64,000 nucleotides of DNA from Serpula lacrymans var. lacrymans S7.9 (Eukaryota; Basidiomycota; Agaricomycetes; Boletales; Serpulaceae), in assembly GCF_000218685.1 (NCBI RefSeq), contig NW_006763291.1, positions 3,289,443 through 3,353,442 on the forward strand, given 5' to 3'. Made by a program: the position numbers and the translations under genes. Positions 1-12,860 of this stretch are shown piece by piece. The notes below the pieces were generated by a model. It was not told where the DNA came from. It was given only the letters and a program-made list of their open reading frames with translations, and searched no databases. Positions within the stretch are counted from its first letter, which is position 1. Every line of letters starts with the position of its first letter.

Positions 1-2494
1 CAGGTGCGGTGAGGTGTGCACGTGACCGACGTGACGCGTATAGGTTACATGCTCCTCAAGTTTCCATGCAGTTCTGAGCCTTGTCTATGGCATCCATACT
101 CCTGCGCCCTCGCTGCAGCAGACGTTGACCAGCTGCCTCAAACCTCAACGACAAACGTTACTCAAGCTTGTAATACTGGCGATGCTGTCAACTGCTGTCG
201 TCTCCAAGCCAACATTGCTGGTGAGCTTTTGTACATGAAGTCCTTAGGTTTATATAAACGAACCAGTTGTGCGTGTTTGATATCATTACCATCATCGTCT
301 AAGCTGACTGCACTAGTCAGTTTCACCTGACTCTTGGCTCCGCCTTCCTCATCCAGAGCGCCACAAAGTGCCAAATACCGCCTAGGTTATTCGCCTCTAC
401 AAGACCGTCCTTTACCTACGTGGATCGTGCGATTCATCTGGTCTTTAGGCCTAGCCTCATATCCACCGACTGAAATAAGGGCCTCATCCACTCTCGGGGT
501 GAATAGGTGTCCCTCATAGCCCAAATTGAAAATATCCCAACGCCTTTGTTTGGCTTCTATCCGATTTCTAATCACAACGACATTCTCGGCTTCTTAACAT
601 CGTCTTACTCAAATAATCCGTACTAGGATGGTCGTTGCATGCTTTATTACTAGATAACCATATCGCTAGCCCTCAAGTACGTGTTTAGTTCAACTCATGC
701 TCCGCCTCATTTTTTCTTTCTCGTTATTACCCAAAAATTCGATGGAAATATGTCAAATCATTCTATCCTGATTATTCCACGCTCTTCACGGTCGATGCTG
801 CACGTTTCCTCTACTCCCGCATTCTACAAACACTCGTGCTGCGGTAACCTAACTTAAACCGCACTATCAGCCCCCCGCCGCTCATCTTCTCTTTGGGCCC
901 TCTGCCCCGCGGCAACCTTGCGCTCATCAAAATATTCGGGGATAGATTATAATCATGAATTCGCTTCTATCTTGCCGCTATGAATCCATCTCGTCCGGGT
1001 GGAATGTGTAATCTATTGGGCAACTTCCTCTAACGTCCAGCTCTCTGACTCACGTGATGCCGCGTCTGACGATATCTCCGCATTTCCCGCTCTTATGAAA
1101 AATAAGACGACTGTTATTTCTCCGCGCTACAATTCACCACTTTTGGTGCCTCTGATGAAGACGATTTTGGTACATTGTCACTCTTGATCTTGTATGTCGT
1201 GCAGCGATTGTACACGAAGACATGTCAGGAAACAGGGAAAACACACGGGACCGCAGCTATTTTCGACCTGTGCCTTCGTCATCTGCGATCGAGGGAAGAT
1301 GCAAATCCGCGGCTTCAGAAACCTTACACCTCTCTTTGATCTTTCCAAAAGACGTTTGCAATTTATCCGTCCTTGTCGTCGTGTCAAATCGCCACCCATC
1401 ATACTCGCGCCGAGTTGCCTTTTTAGGACGCCCTTCTGCTTCTCGCCTTTTGTTTTGCTCTTTATATCAGATGCGGGCATTTAACTCTACTTCTGAAAGC
1501 AGAACCTTGAAGGTGGGACCAAAACCGTAAATTCCCATTTCTTTTGGCCGCGCCGGGGTTTGCGGACGAAATTGTGCACCATGTGCACCTTTATCAGACC
1601 AGGTCACATCTAATCTTTCTGCACATCTTATTACTCCTCCCCGCGGTATATTTGGCAATTGAATACTTGGTCGGCGCTGCTCGCGGATTTTTACCATCAC
1701 TCTGTGCGGCGCTGCACTTGATAAGGATTGCTCCGGCTACTATGTTTGTAGGAATCATCTGCTGGCTCGCCAATATAGTCAAAGTGAATTCCACCTCCGC
1801 GTTCTCCCTTCACACACTCGAATCCACGTACCTCGTCCCTGGTAAGTTGCTATTGTCTTCCAAGACAGTCATAAATTCATAATACAAATCATTCGCCCGA
1901 CGGTGACGGGAATGTCAGTGCGGAGAATCTGCAGGACCATTGGAAAGCGCGTTTCCGAGCTCCCGGGTTTCCCCCACCTCGATGTTCGCGAAACCCATTT
2001 CTCTATATCAGAAGTCAAATCGATGTACAATGGTTGTTAATCACTTCATTGATCGCGTCTTGCTATGGGGATGTGCACTACCGCGACGATGGTATCGGAA
2101 AACCAGCTTGCATCGGTCCCGCTACGTTAGCTACGGGTTGCATTGTACACCCCGTTGGCCGATGTCATGTAAATATCCACGTTTCGATTGTCGAGATGGC
2201 AATGGACACGTTTCACCCACGTTCTTGAGGTGCTCCCGGTGATACTAAAAGAAGACGAGCATCCGGTCAGGGATCGCATCGTACATTCTAGCCTAAACTC
2301 AGCGGGCCAGAAGTCGTGCCTCGAGGGAACTATTGTAGTCTCGTGCAGTGTGACGCATGGCTTATTTCTCGAACACACTTGTCGTTTGGTCTTAGAGCTG
2401 TCATATCAATATAGAGAAAATTCATAACTTTATCCGATAATACATTTACAGACTGCGGGCCTGATGTGAATACCTCATTATCTTCCCGTGTCCT
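1..2494. other. Region without a supported gene
   Basis: No open frame here shows a recognisable domain or a convincing chain of exons. Around 160-225 on the plus strand a short stretch reads CNTGDAVNCC, resembling the C-X6-CC start of a class I hydrophobin. It ends in a possible GTGAGC donor at about 221, but no later exon with the remaining hydrophobin cysteines was found, so no gene is called. The open frame at 1544-1882 has hydrophobic stretches but no family resemblance. Confidence 0.5.
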
Positions 2495-3918
2495 TCATGG
2501 CCAATTGTCGAAACCCAAGTCGACGCCTGAGAAGATCAAATGTTCAGCATACGTGATACTTGAAACAATAAACGAGGGGTAACGTACCAAAAGGAGGCAA
2601 GAGAAACCTGGCGGAAGCCCGGAAGATGAGTATCACTGACGAGATACCATGAGTACGACTCACCTCTTCTGTTTCCCACTCGCCGCAACGCTATCTAGTT
2701 TCTCGATATCCTCTTGCGTCAATACCTGAGAAGCACCCAAGGCACCCTTCAAGTTCGACTCGATACGGGAAGGAGTGACGGACTTCGGAAGAACGACCAT
2801 GCCTTTTGCGACTGGGTACCAATATAGATTCATCAGAGTATATCACGGGCATACAAGCCAAGGACTACGTACGGATGTATCCGAGCAGTACGTCAGGAAC
2901 TGGAATAGCATGTTTATTAGCAATTTGAGTAGCAATCTCGTCGCTGAGCAGAGGAGAATTTGTAGAACCCAAAGGTGAGTAGGCTTCCACGACGATACCC
3001 TTAGATTTGACATATTCCACGAGTTTCAACTCAGGATTGTAGATATTCAACTCAAGCTAAAAAAAATCTGTAAGATTCATCGACCGTAGGCCTCGTGCTT
3101 ACTCACCTGATTAACGGCGGGGACTATTTCTGCCTTGGGCAATAGCTCCTCCAGCTTCTTTTGCGAGAAATTGGATACCCCGATACTTTTGACTTTGCCT
3201 ATTCAAAATATCGGTCATGACTGATTCCTGAGAGCAACATAAACCACGGACCGTCTTTCAACAATGCTTCCATTCCTTTCCACGACGACTCGAGGTCACA
3301 AGAAGCATCGACGTCGAAAGTTCCAGTTGAATTCATCGGGAAGACAGGGTGATTTCCGTTTGGATTTAAAGCAACAGGCCAGTGCAAAAGATAAACTATA
3401 CTCCAAAATGTCAGTGAAGGGATAAGCTACAGCCCAATCTGCTCACGGTCAACATAGTCGGTTCCAAGGTTCGCGAGAGTTTGATCGAGTCCATCCTGGA
3501 TCTTGCTGAAGAAAGTGCACCAAACTTTGCTGGTGATCTAGGGAAACAATTGGAATGTGTAAGTTCACTGGATACCTAGGCCACTCACAAATATCTCTGA
3601 TCTCGGTACACCAGACGCGCGAATACCCTCTCCTACTTCTTTTTCATTTCCGTATAGCCTGATTAGGTATCTTAAGGCCGAGAATGTTAGCTTCGGAGAC
3701 TTGGAGACATACCAGGCGCAGTCAATGTGTCGGTAACCACTTCTGAGGGCGACTTCAACTGCGTTGGAGACCTCATTGGGCTTGGACTGCCATGTTCCTT
3801 GAATGAACAAAAGAAAGGAAGGTGAGTGCTGAGTTGGTGTCAGAATAAAGATTTGTGTACCAAAGCCTACTGCAGGAATATCAAAACCGCTATTGAGCTT
3901 GATGAGTGGGGTGGACAT
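2495..3918 (-). CDS. Aldo-keto reductase
   Basis: Predicted cytosolic NAD(P)H-dependent oxidoreductase of the aldo-keto reductase superfamily, which reduces aldehydes and ketones to alcohols. The start [11 protein letters not shown] at 3918 leads straight into the family opening VGFGTWQ. In order follow the HIDCAWxYGNE segment with the catalytic Asp and Tyr, the lysine segment (SKVW), the LLHWP histidine motif, a GVSNFS segment, [18 protein letters not shown], and the cofactor-binding [13 protein letters not shown] near the end. Several short introns split it. The last two (donor GTGAGT near 2661, donor GTACGT near 2580) join to give the family-type tail [18 protein letters not shown] and a TGA at 2495-2497. 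All catalytic tetrad positions appear present, so it is probably functional. Substrate and any link to the neighbours are unknown. Confidence 0.9.
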
Positions 3919-4836
3919 AGTGATTTCTGGTCTCCAAGTCTGAAGTCTGTGAGTTCTCTGGTACTCCAAGTCACGGATAAAATGTCAGCCGTTGACCAAA
4001 GAAGGAGCGAGCTTCGACATACCTGTTCAAATTCGTGGGTATACTAGTCGTACGGCGTTGGTTATCTGGGCTGATGGCTGGGTTTGCCACAAGGGGCTTT
4101 TATATGGTCCCTAGAAAACCGTCGTTATCTTGTCCAACTGATGAGATGGCATCGTCATGCTATCTCGTGGCAAGTGTATTGCAACCGGTTTGGAGATTCC
4201 GAATGTACTTTGTACTGCGACGTTCCTTCAAGTTCAAGTCGTACCCGTGCTGCTTTTCTCTCCATTTCGTTATATGTAGATGACCTACCTGTAATCCTTG
4301 AGTGTGTGTGTGATTCAGAAAACTTGAAGCGTATGCTATCCAGTACTGTTGCACTCGTAGAGATGCATGTGATTTGGCGTACTAGTAACACTTTCCAGCC
4401 TGAGCGCCACCACGTGCACTGGACTGATCCTATGATGTTTGGCCAGTGATCGTCAATCATTAGTATTTGTTCGTATACCAGCAGCTGTTTCTCAGTAATG
4501 ATAGCCAGCGTTAGAGATTAGGGATAATGAGGAGCCATAATAGAGCTTGCGGATGGACGAGTCAGAGATATAAATTTTGAGTGGATTAAAAGCTATAGAA
4601 CATGCTGTGTAGATGTACTTTCTGGTTTTTGGTATCATGATGTTACTTACGATTAGCTTTCATTCATTTCAAGTTTTACATGACCTTATGTTCTAGCCAT
4701 TGTCACCAACCACCGCTCAAGTTGCGGGAGTTTCGTTTCCGTGAATCGAGTCAGAGAGGACACAAAATATGAAATATACAAATAGGTAGAGGAGATGAGC
4801 GCTGTCATCACTGTAATAATATTGATCATCAGTTCT
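3919..4836. other. Intergenic region between the reductase and F-box gene 1
   Basis: About 0.9 kb. It should include the promoter of the minus-strand aldo-keto reductase and the 3' end of the next gene. The open frames on both strands have no domain resemblance and are treated as chance. Confidence 0.4.
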
Positions 4837-6506
4837 TCATTTGTCCTGAGCATCCAAGTCCGCAGAATATGGATCGTTTTCGTTTTCGTCATTTCCACCC
4901 AATTCTTCCCTTTCTAAGGGAAGAGAACCCTCAGATAGCAACCTGCCGACCCTCAGCCAGCCTCCCTCTTGTGCAAGCCGTATCCTGGTAGGCATGGAGA
5001 AAATCGGTGCAACAGGACTCTGTCTGCACGAGACCGTGGAGGGTAGGAGTTGAGATAGATATCTGGCTACCAGATTCGGATCATCCAACAGCGAGCCTCC
5101 ACCGAAGAAGAAGCGAAGAGTTTCGTGACGAGGTGCAGGGAGCGGTCCAGTCGGAATAGTGCGAGCGTCGATGCACAACGCCAGAGACTCTAGCTTGCGA
5201 CATCCTGCCAGTAAAGAAGTGACACCGTCGAGGGTAATCCTGGGCTGCGCACTACGATAACAAATCTCGCAAAGATGAAGCAAACGTAAGTCGGGCCATG
5301 CTTCAGCTATTTCATTGCATACCCCATCTCCCAATGAAAGTACGGATTGCAGTTCGAGAGTAAGAGACAGAAGCTTGGGAAAGTTGAATAGATACTTGAT
5401 AGTGTTGTAGCGAAAAACATAGGTTCGAGCTTGAGTGTTCATTCCTTCCCATATCGATAAATTCGTCAAGGACCCACAGAGGGGCCTGTGAGACAACCTC
5501 TTCAACGCAGACCTGAGAACACCGGGCTGAAATCCATCCTGAACCCGGATGCAGAGCGATTCGAGCAAAGACGGCAAGACATCGAAGAATGCCATTAACG
5601 AGGAGGAAACTTTAGTTGATCTGATAGTCAAGTCTATGAGGCGAGGAAAGATACGCATATCCCCGACTAGCTGAGGAATTTGATGCCAATCATGAGACGA
5701 AAAAACCCAACTGAGATGGGTAAGGGATGGTAAGCGTGAGAGGTGGACAATCGCCTCCAAGTCAAGTTTGGCACAGTCTAGTCGTACGAGATTGTTCCAG
5801 GAGAGGACTAAACTTGACAACAGTTCAACGGACTGCTTAACTTTTGAGAAATAATGGCCCAAGTGCACAATCGTTGCATTTGGACACGATACGGCAATCA
5901 AGGGAAATATTGATTGTAGTGTGTTTCCCATGTCAGAAAATGGAATCACGATCTTCGTAAGTCGGGGGTTTAGAAGAAGGCGAAGGAAGGGGGCCATCGT
6001 GTCACGGTTGTCGCGAAACTCTAATTCGTGTATGTTGGGAAATAGCGGTTCAGATGACGGAGACAAGCATAAGGCAGCATAGAGACTCGGAAGCATACGC
6101 GACTCTTCAACGGATGGGACGCGCAAAATGCGTATCCGTTTGGCATTTGTCTGTATCGAAGTCCAATTTTCTTTCGTCAAGGGCCTTCGAAGTTCCTAGA
6201 TACATTTAATAAGATTGGATAGAATGAAAGAAGCCATTCAAAGCAACAAGATAGAGAACAAAAACCTACAGCATAACGCCACTCGCTGACAGTATTTATA
6301 TCTCTATTCCACGAACTTGGAGGTAGACAGTAAAGGAGAGGTCTGATACTGGTGAGTTGGTACCAGAGCTTCGCCAACGCAGGTTCTGAGAAAGAACGAC
6401 ATGACCTGGCGAGAGCAGCGAGAGTCTCGCGGCTGGACTGGTCACTTTCGATGAGGTGGCCAAAGATGTTTGTTAGGACTTCATTGATCAGGAGACATCT
6501 GTGCAT
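4837..6506 (-). CDS. F-box/LRR-type protein, gene 1
   Basis: Two-exon gene: exon 1 at 6506-6270, a GTAGGT...TAG intron, exon 2 at 6195-4837, giving about 531 residues. The first 50 residues (MHRCLLINEVLTNIFGHL, then LAALARSCRSFSEPALAKLW) match the degenerate F-box opening common in basidiomycetes. The rest consists of leucine-rich segments such as LPSLTHLSWVFSSH and FPKLLSLTLELQS, consistent with an LRR fold. The tail is acidic. Proteins of this type are presumed substrate receptors of SCF ubiquitin ligases, but no partner can be named. Three further loci here (17.8, 50.0 and 52.3 kb) share the exon layout, with the single intron just before a conserved RP..W segment. That supports the splice choice and shows a gene family. 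Confidence 0.85.
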
Positions 6507-6797
6507 GCTTAAAATTTCGAACCACTTTGAGGGGTAGTACTTACGCCCTATTTATCTGGGCAAGAACCCGGAACGACCCAGGACGCTCGATTGTGATATG
6601 GCCACCGAGCAACGAGTGGTCAATAAATAGACAAAGGAACGATATAAAGTACGTAACAAAGGTCAGAGGAAGTGATTACATTGACAGAAGAGTATTATGA
6701 AGTGGCAGTGGCATGGGCACAGAATACACAAACAAGTATGTCTCTAGCTTTTGCGAAAACAAATAAGCAAACATCAACATATACCAGGCACTCTCGT

Positions 6798-9615
6798 CTA
6801 TTCTACCTTCTTTCGTGAAAACTGTGAACATGCGAATAATATGTTTGCATGAGTCATTTGAAGGGATAAAACGAACATCATACTCACAAGCGTGACAACT
6901 GTGCCATCGTCGAGAGCTTCCTTCCGTGGTACATATTCAAATCCAAACACTACGGGCATAATTACCCGCCATGCTGCCCAATACAACACCCCGGCGACCA
7001 TAATCGCGATTCCAACAAGACAATACCTGAATATATAGATTGGAATCAGTGGACATGACTTGGACGATCCGCCAAGAACACATACAAATAATATGGTAGT
7101 GGAGGCGTATCGCCGACTCCACCTGCGGGACGGAGAAATGGAGCAACGAGCACTAGGTATTTTCAGTTTAGCGTAGCTAATTGGTATAACTTTAGTTAAA
7201 TCACTTACAGAATACGGCGGCAGCAAGGAAGAATACTGCCACGGGCCACCACACTGTGCACAAATTGTCATTAGTATCTGTATCTAGGCGTGGAATACAG
7301 ACGCAGGCTCACCTTTGAAGGGCCGGACCGCGTGAGGCTTCTTCCATCTCAGCCAAAACAGACCCTGCAAAGATATGATGTTAGAGTCGAAGAAACAGGT
7401 TCATCACATTTGTCACGTACAATCACGATGAATAAGTTAATGATCTGCTGAGGATAACCCTCAATGTCAAGAATAAATGGATATGCGACATTTGGAGGTG
7501 GCCCGAGAATGATAATAACCTACACAGTTTGAGGGAAAATAGACTGTAAAAGTTAACTTGACCCTTACCGATGGGATCAGGTGGATAATAAGCCCGGGGA
7601 GAGGTGATTTACCTGTTGGCCAGTTGGATGCCCAAAATCTGTTACCAAAAGGTAGAGGAATGCCCTCCTTCGCGAGTTCTGTAAGCAGACTTATTGATTA
7701 GGAAAACAGTATTATCGTGATATAAAAGTAACAAACCTTGATTAACACGAGAAGCTGCGAAAGTCTACATCGAGTACGTCAGTGGACAATTGTACGAGTT
7801 GGGCACCGTAGTGCTTACTATAGTAATGACATTCTATAACCAATTCTAGTTAGTAATCATAAAACAACGAAGTGAAGATAAGCTTACCCCCAATGCACTA
7901 CACATTCGTGAACAGATCGTAAGTATGCACACCATGGAAATATAATTATAAACACCTGAGTGCAACGAAAACAGACAACGCCCTTTCTGCGGCATTTCCA
8001 AACACTTGCCCAAAGAACAGTGAAGCAACAGTCACGCCGCTATTCTGAATTTCTTCCTTAGTGGCTGCTGCAAAGTATGCAACATTGGCAAGGAGGTATA
8101 ACACCGCACAGATGCCAAGACCAAGAGGTCCAGCGATGCGAAGCGTTCGCACGGGATCACGAACGTTGTTCATCACGTAGTTGACATTTGACCATCCGGA
8201 ATATGCGTTGAGAACTTTGAAGGTGGCCGTAGCATACTAAGGTACGAATGAGTATAGAGTTATGACAGGACGGTGGGACGTACATCATTGCTACTTTGGG
8301 AGCTACCAGCAAACGCGTTGCGGAAGTTTGCATGAGGGTCTGCAACACGTGTCTTTCCAGAGAGGACCACCCAGCCTATTGCAGATATAACTCAGGGTCA
8401 TCGACACGCATATTTTACAAAGGGAAAGAACCTGTGATCACAACGAAAAGTAGAATGACGATCTTGAACACACTGAGGGCCTAGTTTGTTTTTTTGTCAG
8501 GCGTTATAATTGATTGAGATTACAACTGAGTATGTGCTCACGTTCATTATAAAGACACCAGTACGAGGAATTAGACCGTGGATTATAGTGACAAAGAATA
8601 TAACTGCAACGATACTTGTACCGAGTCGTCGAGTAAAGGACTAGCAGACGCACCACCTAATGCAATACCACGCTCAGTCCATCGCCCAGCGTCTTGATTT
8701 GCAGATACAAGAATACTGCACAAGTTGCAGTCAGTAACAAAACTCGTAACCCAAATGCTCCCAAATATTGTCCTCAGGAAAGGAATGATAGCCAAACCAA
8801 CGATACAGAGAGCAGAAATCATCGCAGATAAGAAAAAACTTACTTCTGAGCGAAAACCTATACCATCTTTTCAGCTTCTTCTTCACAGTCAAAACGCATG
8901 ACAAGCACTCACAATACAACCTGCTGCAGTGAAACCCAGCAGGATAGCATTTGTAGCGAACACGATGGTAGCGAGATAACGAGGACGTCTATACACGGCC
9001 TCGAGATACACCTTTTCGCCTCCGGATCTCGGGAACATAGTACCAAACTCAAGCCATATGAAGAGTCCACAGAAAGACAGAACGAAACCAAGGACCCAAA
9101 GCATGAGCGAAGCTCCGACAGATCCAACAGACAACAATATGGAAGATGGAGTGGAAAATATTCCTGTACCGACGATACGGCCTACAATGAGCAGCGTGCA
9201 ACTGAACACGCCAAGGTGACGACCGAGACCACCGGCAGCATCTGTACTCGAAACTCTTGTTAGTATATTTTTGTTAAGCTTGGAACAAAGTAGGTTCGTA
9301 AAGCTGCAATTTGCAGCAACAGGACAAGATTTAGTAGCAAATCGTACACTGCCATTCGCAAGAGATATGGATTATGCGGCACACGACGATGGGTGATACC
9401 AAGATTTCATTAGACAACTCACCTTCCTCGAAAGACAGTTCTCCAGGGTTAAGATCAGGGTCTTTTGCTGTCGTAATTTCCACCTCAGCGGACACGATAC
9501 TCTCGCTATCTCTGCTCTTCGTCTTCTCCGCTACAGTGGCTGAAACTTCCTCGCCCTCCCTGTCTGTGGTGTCTTTAGCCTTGAAGACCGGTAGGAAACG
9601 TGACAGGAGTGCCAT
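6798..9615 (-). CDS. Amino acid permease, MUP1-like (APC superfamily)
   Basis: Multi-spanning transporter read on the minus strand through many short introns. The start MALLSRFLPVFK at 9615 opens a soluble, charged N-terminal tail rich in Asp/Glu/Lys. The first membrane segment carries the APC signature VGRIVGTGIFSTPSSIL, followed by FIWLEFGTMFPRSGGEKVYLE and FATNAILLGF. These are characteristic of fungal high-affinity methionine/L-type permeases. Later exons give VNYVMNNVRDPVRTLRIAGPLG and further hydrophobic helices. The final exon follows a GTGAGT donor near 6889 and ends FSRKKVE with TAG at 6798-6800. Predicted role: uptake of methionine or other neutral amino acids at the plasma membrane. 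The family call is strong. Internal exon borders between 7,300 and 8,700 were not all resolved. Confidence 0.87.
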
Positions 9616-10099
9616 GTCAGATGAAGCTTTTAGCGGCTCCGACGTGTCAGTCAAATGTGCAGGAAACAAGGAAGGAGCGGGCGTCCGTTTGGGATCCTAT
9701 CATACTGGCACTTTTAGAGGAGCGCGAGGGAGCAGATAACGTTACTGTAACAAGAATGGCACAGGATGGCGCAACCTTATCGCATATTCCAAAAAGTGAT
9801 AGGCGCTGTAATACACAATATATATAACGACGACGATCAGTCCGGAATGTTTTTTTTAAATATCTCATTACTCGTGAGCCTGTCATATCAGTGCTCGTAT
9901 GACAGGGACTATCGTGAGCCTATATCATCACACCGGCAGGTCGCCTGGATTTGTGCGCACGCTACAGTAGGCTAAATTCGCCAACACAACCACATTTCAA
10001 ACCTTTTGAAATTGCACGCTCCTATTGCATATCAGTTCGAGAATACAGGTTCACAGCTTGCACTACACTCAACAAAAATCATCGCTGGAGGAAAAATGT
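9616..10099. other. Intergenic region upstream of the permease
   Basis: Between two minus-strand genes, so it should hold the permease promoter and the BUB3 3' end. It is A/T-rich, with an ATATATATAA stretch near 9,820. No gene is seen. Confidence 0.4.
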
Positions 10100-11554
10100 T
10101 TAACTGGCAAGTTGTCGGGGCTACATTGCAAAGTGAAAACCGTCGGCGTCATCTAATCAGAAGAATAGGAAAGCTTACCTTGACTTCATCGCCAACTTTT
10201 CGTACGTATACTGCTGGTCTCTCAGCTGTTTTTGCACCGTGCTCACCATCATCCCACATATAGCTGACGCCCACCGCAAGACGTGTGCCATCACAGTTGA
10301 ATGCAAGCGAAGGTATAGGTGCGTCGTATTTGGGATACTGGCGCAAACGTTTCTTCGATACGTGGTCCCAAATGGAGACAGAGCCGTCAGAGCCAGCGGA
10401 AGCAAATGTATTCAGGCTGAAACCGACAAAATACGATCAGTGATATAAAATATTAAAATATTGAAAAAGAAATAAGAGGATTCAGGAAAAGCTTACGTGG
10501 GGTGGAAAGCGAGAACGTTGACAGGCCAAACATGATCAACGCCGTCGGAGGTTACTCTATGACATTTGAACGCATACTTCTTTGCTTGTACTTCGGGGCT
10601 TGGGTCGAAATATTCCACAGCAATTCTTCCCTCTGCAGACCCCATAGCATAACCTGCACAAATTCAAGTAAAAACATGATAAATATGATCGAAAAAGAGG
10701 AAAATATTGCGCATGGCAGTATAGACCTGCACGGAAAAAAAACAAGCTATTGTTCAGGCTCACCTTGACCGTCTATCATGCAGGCCATGGATCGCGTCAT
10801 GAACTTTAAGCTACTCTCTCGCTGCTGTGATATTTGGCCCATATTGCGGATATCGTATATGTTGAATAATCTACTAGCCATGGCTACTACTAGCGTATTT
10901 TTGATAACATCAATATGATATACGCGTTCCGGTTGTTTGTGTGTAGATTGTTCAGGTGAAGAGGCACGAGGGTCCCAAAACCGCACTGTCTGGTCCCATG
11001 AACCTGTCATAGTAACGTCTGAAGAGGAATGTGGTATGTAAATATGAGGAAAAAAGTATGGCTGTGTATTTCACGTACTTAGTTCTTGAGAGTGACTCAT
11101 ACAAGAAATAGCGTTGTCGTGCTGGCCAAGCACAGTGGCCTTTTCAGTGGAGAGATCCAACCTGTCATCGATGTCAGTTTCGACGAAGCCGCAGTCATTC
11201 TTTCTACATACTCTCGGATACATGTATCAAGCCCACCACTATATGCATGAGCTGCGTCTGAGAAACAACATGCAAGAACTGCAGCCCGATGGTCGAACTT
11301 GGCCTTTTGTTCGTTAGAGGCAACATCGTAGAGCCTGACGGTCTAAGAGCTGAACGTGAATATGAAACTAGTTTTAGAACCAAAGCTGTTGTACACACTG
11401 TGTCCCACGCTGATACGAGCAAGTGGTCAGGGTTTGTTGGAGAAAAGCGCACAGAGGATACGCTATCAAATGGTGGAGAGGACAGTTCTACTTGTTCTAA
11501 AGAAAGACTTCATCAGAAACATGCCTTAAAGATGAATGAAGACATACCAGACAT
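10100..11554 (-). CDS. BUB3: Mitotic checkpoint protein BUB3 (WD40)
   Basis: Seven-bladed WD40 protein of the spindle assembly checkpoint. It binds BUB1/BUBR1 GLEBS motifs and MELT repeats at kinetochores and delays anaphase until chromosomes attach. A tiny first exon (ATGTCTG at 11554-11548, donor GTATGT) joins to give [20 protein letters not shown]. Next come the blade motif [29 protein letters not shown], the BUB3-typical [23 protein letters not shown]-like and [14 protein letters not shown] segments, then [18 protein letters not shown] and [12 protein letters not shown]. The last intron (10178-10121) leaves a short tail DEVKPRQLAS and TAA at 10100-10102. RAE1 is the close alternative; the C-terminal blade with a long SYMW.D.GEH loop and VYVRKV favours BUB3. 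Confidence 0.93.
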
Positions 11555-12118
11555 GGTAAAATTACTCGGATTTAGCGCTTTGCAGTACTACCCCCAAGGT
11601 TGTAGCCTTCTCGTTGCAACTTCAAAAGCCTACTTCACGTCACTAGACGCAACTAAGGTTAGGTCTGATTGACACGTGACTTGGAGGTGCTGCATATGCC
11701 GGACGGAGATTCAACTGCTTCAATACAAGACTTTCCTCATCGAGTCGTTGGCCGGGTAGAACAAAAAATACGACGAGTTTCATCGAGTCCAAGGTTATCG
11801 AAAAAGAACGAAGTTTCGAGCATGATGGTTTAGCTGTAGCTGTACGATGTTTTGACGAGATCGTAGTACAAGACTCTTCCACCCCCCTGGATTATGATAC
11901 GCTTTCAAGGTATAAGCATTCGGTGAGAGGAAGCTGATTATGGCATATATTTTATGTTCTCGTCTCGTGTAATAATGAATTTTCAAGAATAACCATGCAG
12001 TGGCATATAGCTTATAGCTGTAACAAGAAAATATGCATAAAACACCAAAACCATTCATGTTACAGAAGCATCGACTAGTCTTCTGAGAGTGAGGCTGTGC
12101 ACTTCTAGCTATCTTTGT
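11555..12118. other. Intergenic region upstream of BUB3
   Basis: About 0.56 kb preceding the minus-strand BUB3 start. Open frames on the minus strand (to 12058) show no domain. No gene is called. Confidence 0.4.
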
Positions 12119-12400
12119 CTACAGAATAGTTGCCATACTTTCCATCACGAGGGCCTTCGATGTCTCATCCGCATCATCCCATGCACGCCGGTGCTAGTGA
12201 AATGCAGAAGTCCATCCAGGTGTCCAAACACAACATACCAGAGACAGGACATCACATCATAGGTGTTCCTGGACTTCGGAGGAGAACAGAACCCAGTACA
12301 TGGGAACGAGGACACGGGAGATGTACATCTGATGGCAGGAAGCAAGATGTCATCAAAAGTTGAAGCTTCGTTGAAAGCCAATAGAAGTACTCAGCGCTAG
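12119..12400 (-). pseudogene. C-terminal fragment of a caspase-like gene
   Basis: Read on the minus strand, this stretch repeats the C-terminal region of the caspase-like gene immediately upstream. TFDDILLPAIRCTSPVSS and CTGFCSPP match GLDDISFPITRCASPIAS and CTGFCPPP of the larger gene. After an intron ending TTTCACTAG comes HRRAWDDADETSKALV, the counterpart of DDQQTWDDQDGTSLTL, ending in TAG at 12119-12121. No catalytic His or Cys region was found upstream before 12,660, so only the tail of a tandem copy survives. Upstream reading in 12,400-12,600 is too degraded to place. Alternatively it is a distal alternative exon of the intact gene, but the 0.5-kb spacing and a complete ending in the larger gene argue for a relic. 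Confidence 0.55.
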
Positions 12401-12860
12401 CATGACGAGATGCTGAGCAAAAACTAATAGCTATGTGTGTATGGGTGCGCACATTTGAAACTGTGTTTGTTCCGAGAAAGTCAAGTCATGCATGGAAAAG
12501 AAGTTACGTACGACGTTCGAACATGGACCACGCGGAAGACGTGTGTGAGTGAGCGGTGTAGTTGAGTATGGTTGAGTAGGCAGCGATTTAACTATCTCAC
12601 CGTGGCACATGGAATACGACAAATCACTGCGGCGTGATCGGATCGATATCACGAATGTTTGATGGTCACCACCTTTTATAATGATTTACATACAGACTGG
12701 CACAGGGATACAGAACCCATTACAATGGTAAATATCGCCCAGAACTATTGTCATTGTTGTAAATTAACGTACCAAGGGATAATTGCTGCCAACAGAGCCA
12801 CACACCAAGCATAGCCTCGAATGGTAGGCACCAAAGGCAGCTTAGTGTTAGCAAAGTAAT

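Noticed and set aside
16..330. Possible class I hydrophobin first exon (CNTGDAVNCC)
   Set aside because: Only one cysteine cluster fits. No signal peptide is clear, and no later exon with the remaining C-X-CC pattern was found on the plus strand to 1 kb.
4084..4449. Open frame of 121 codons on the plus strand
   Set aside because: Overlaps an equally long frame on the other strand, has no domain text and no splice partners.
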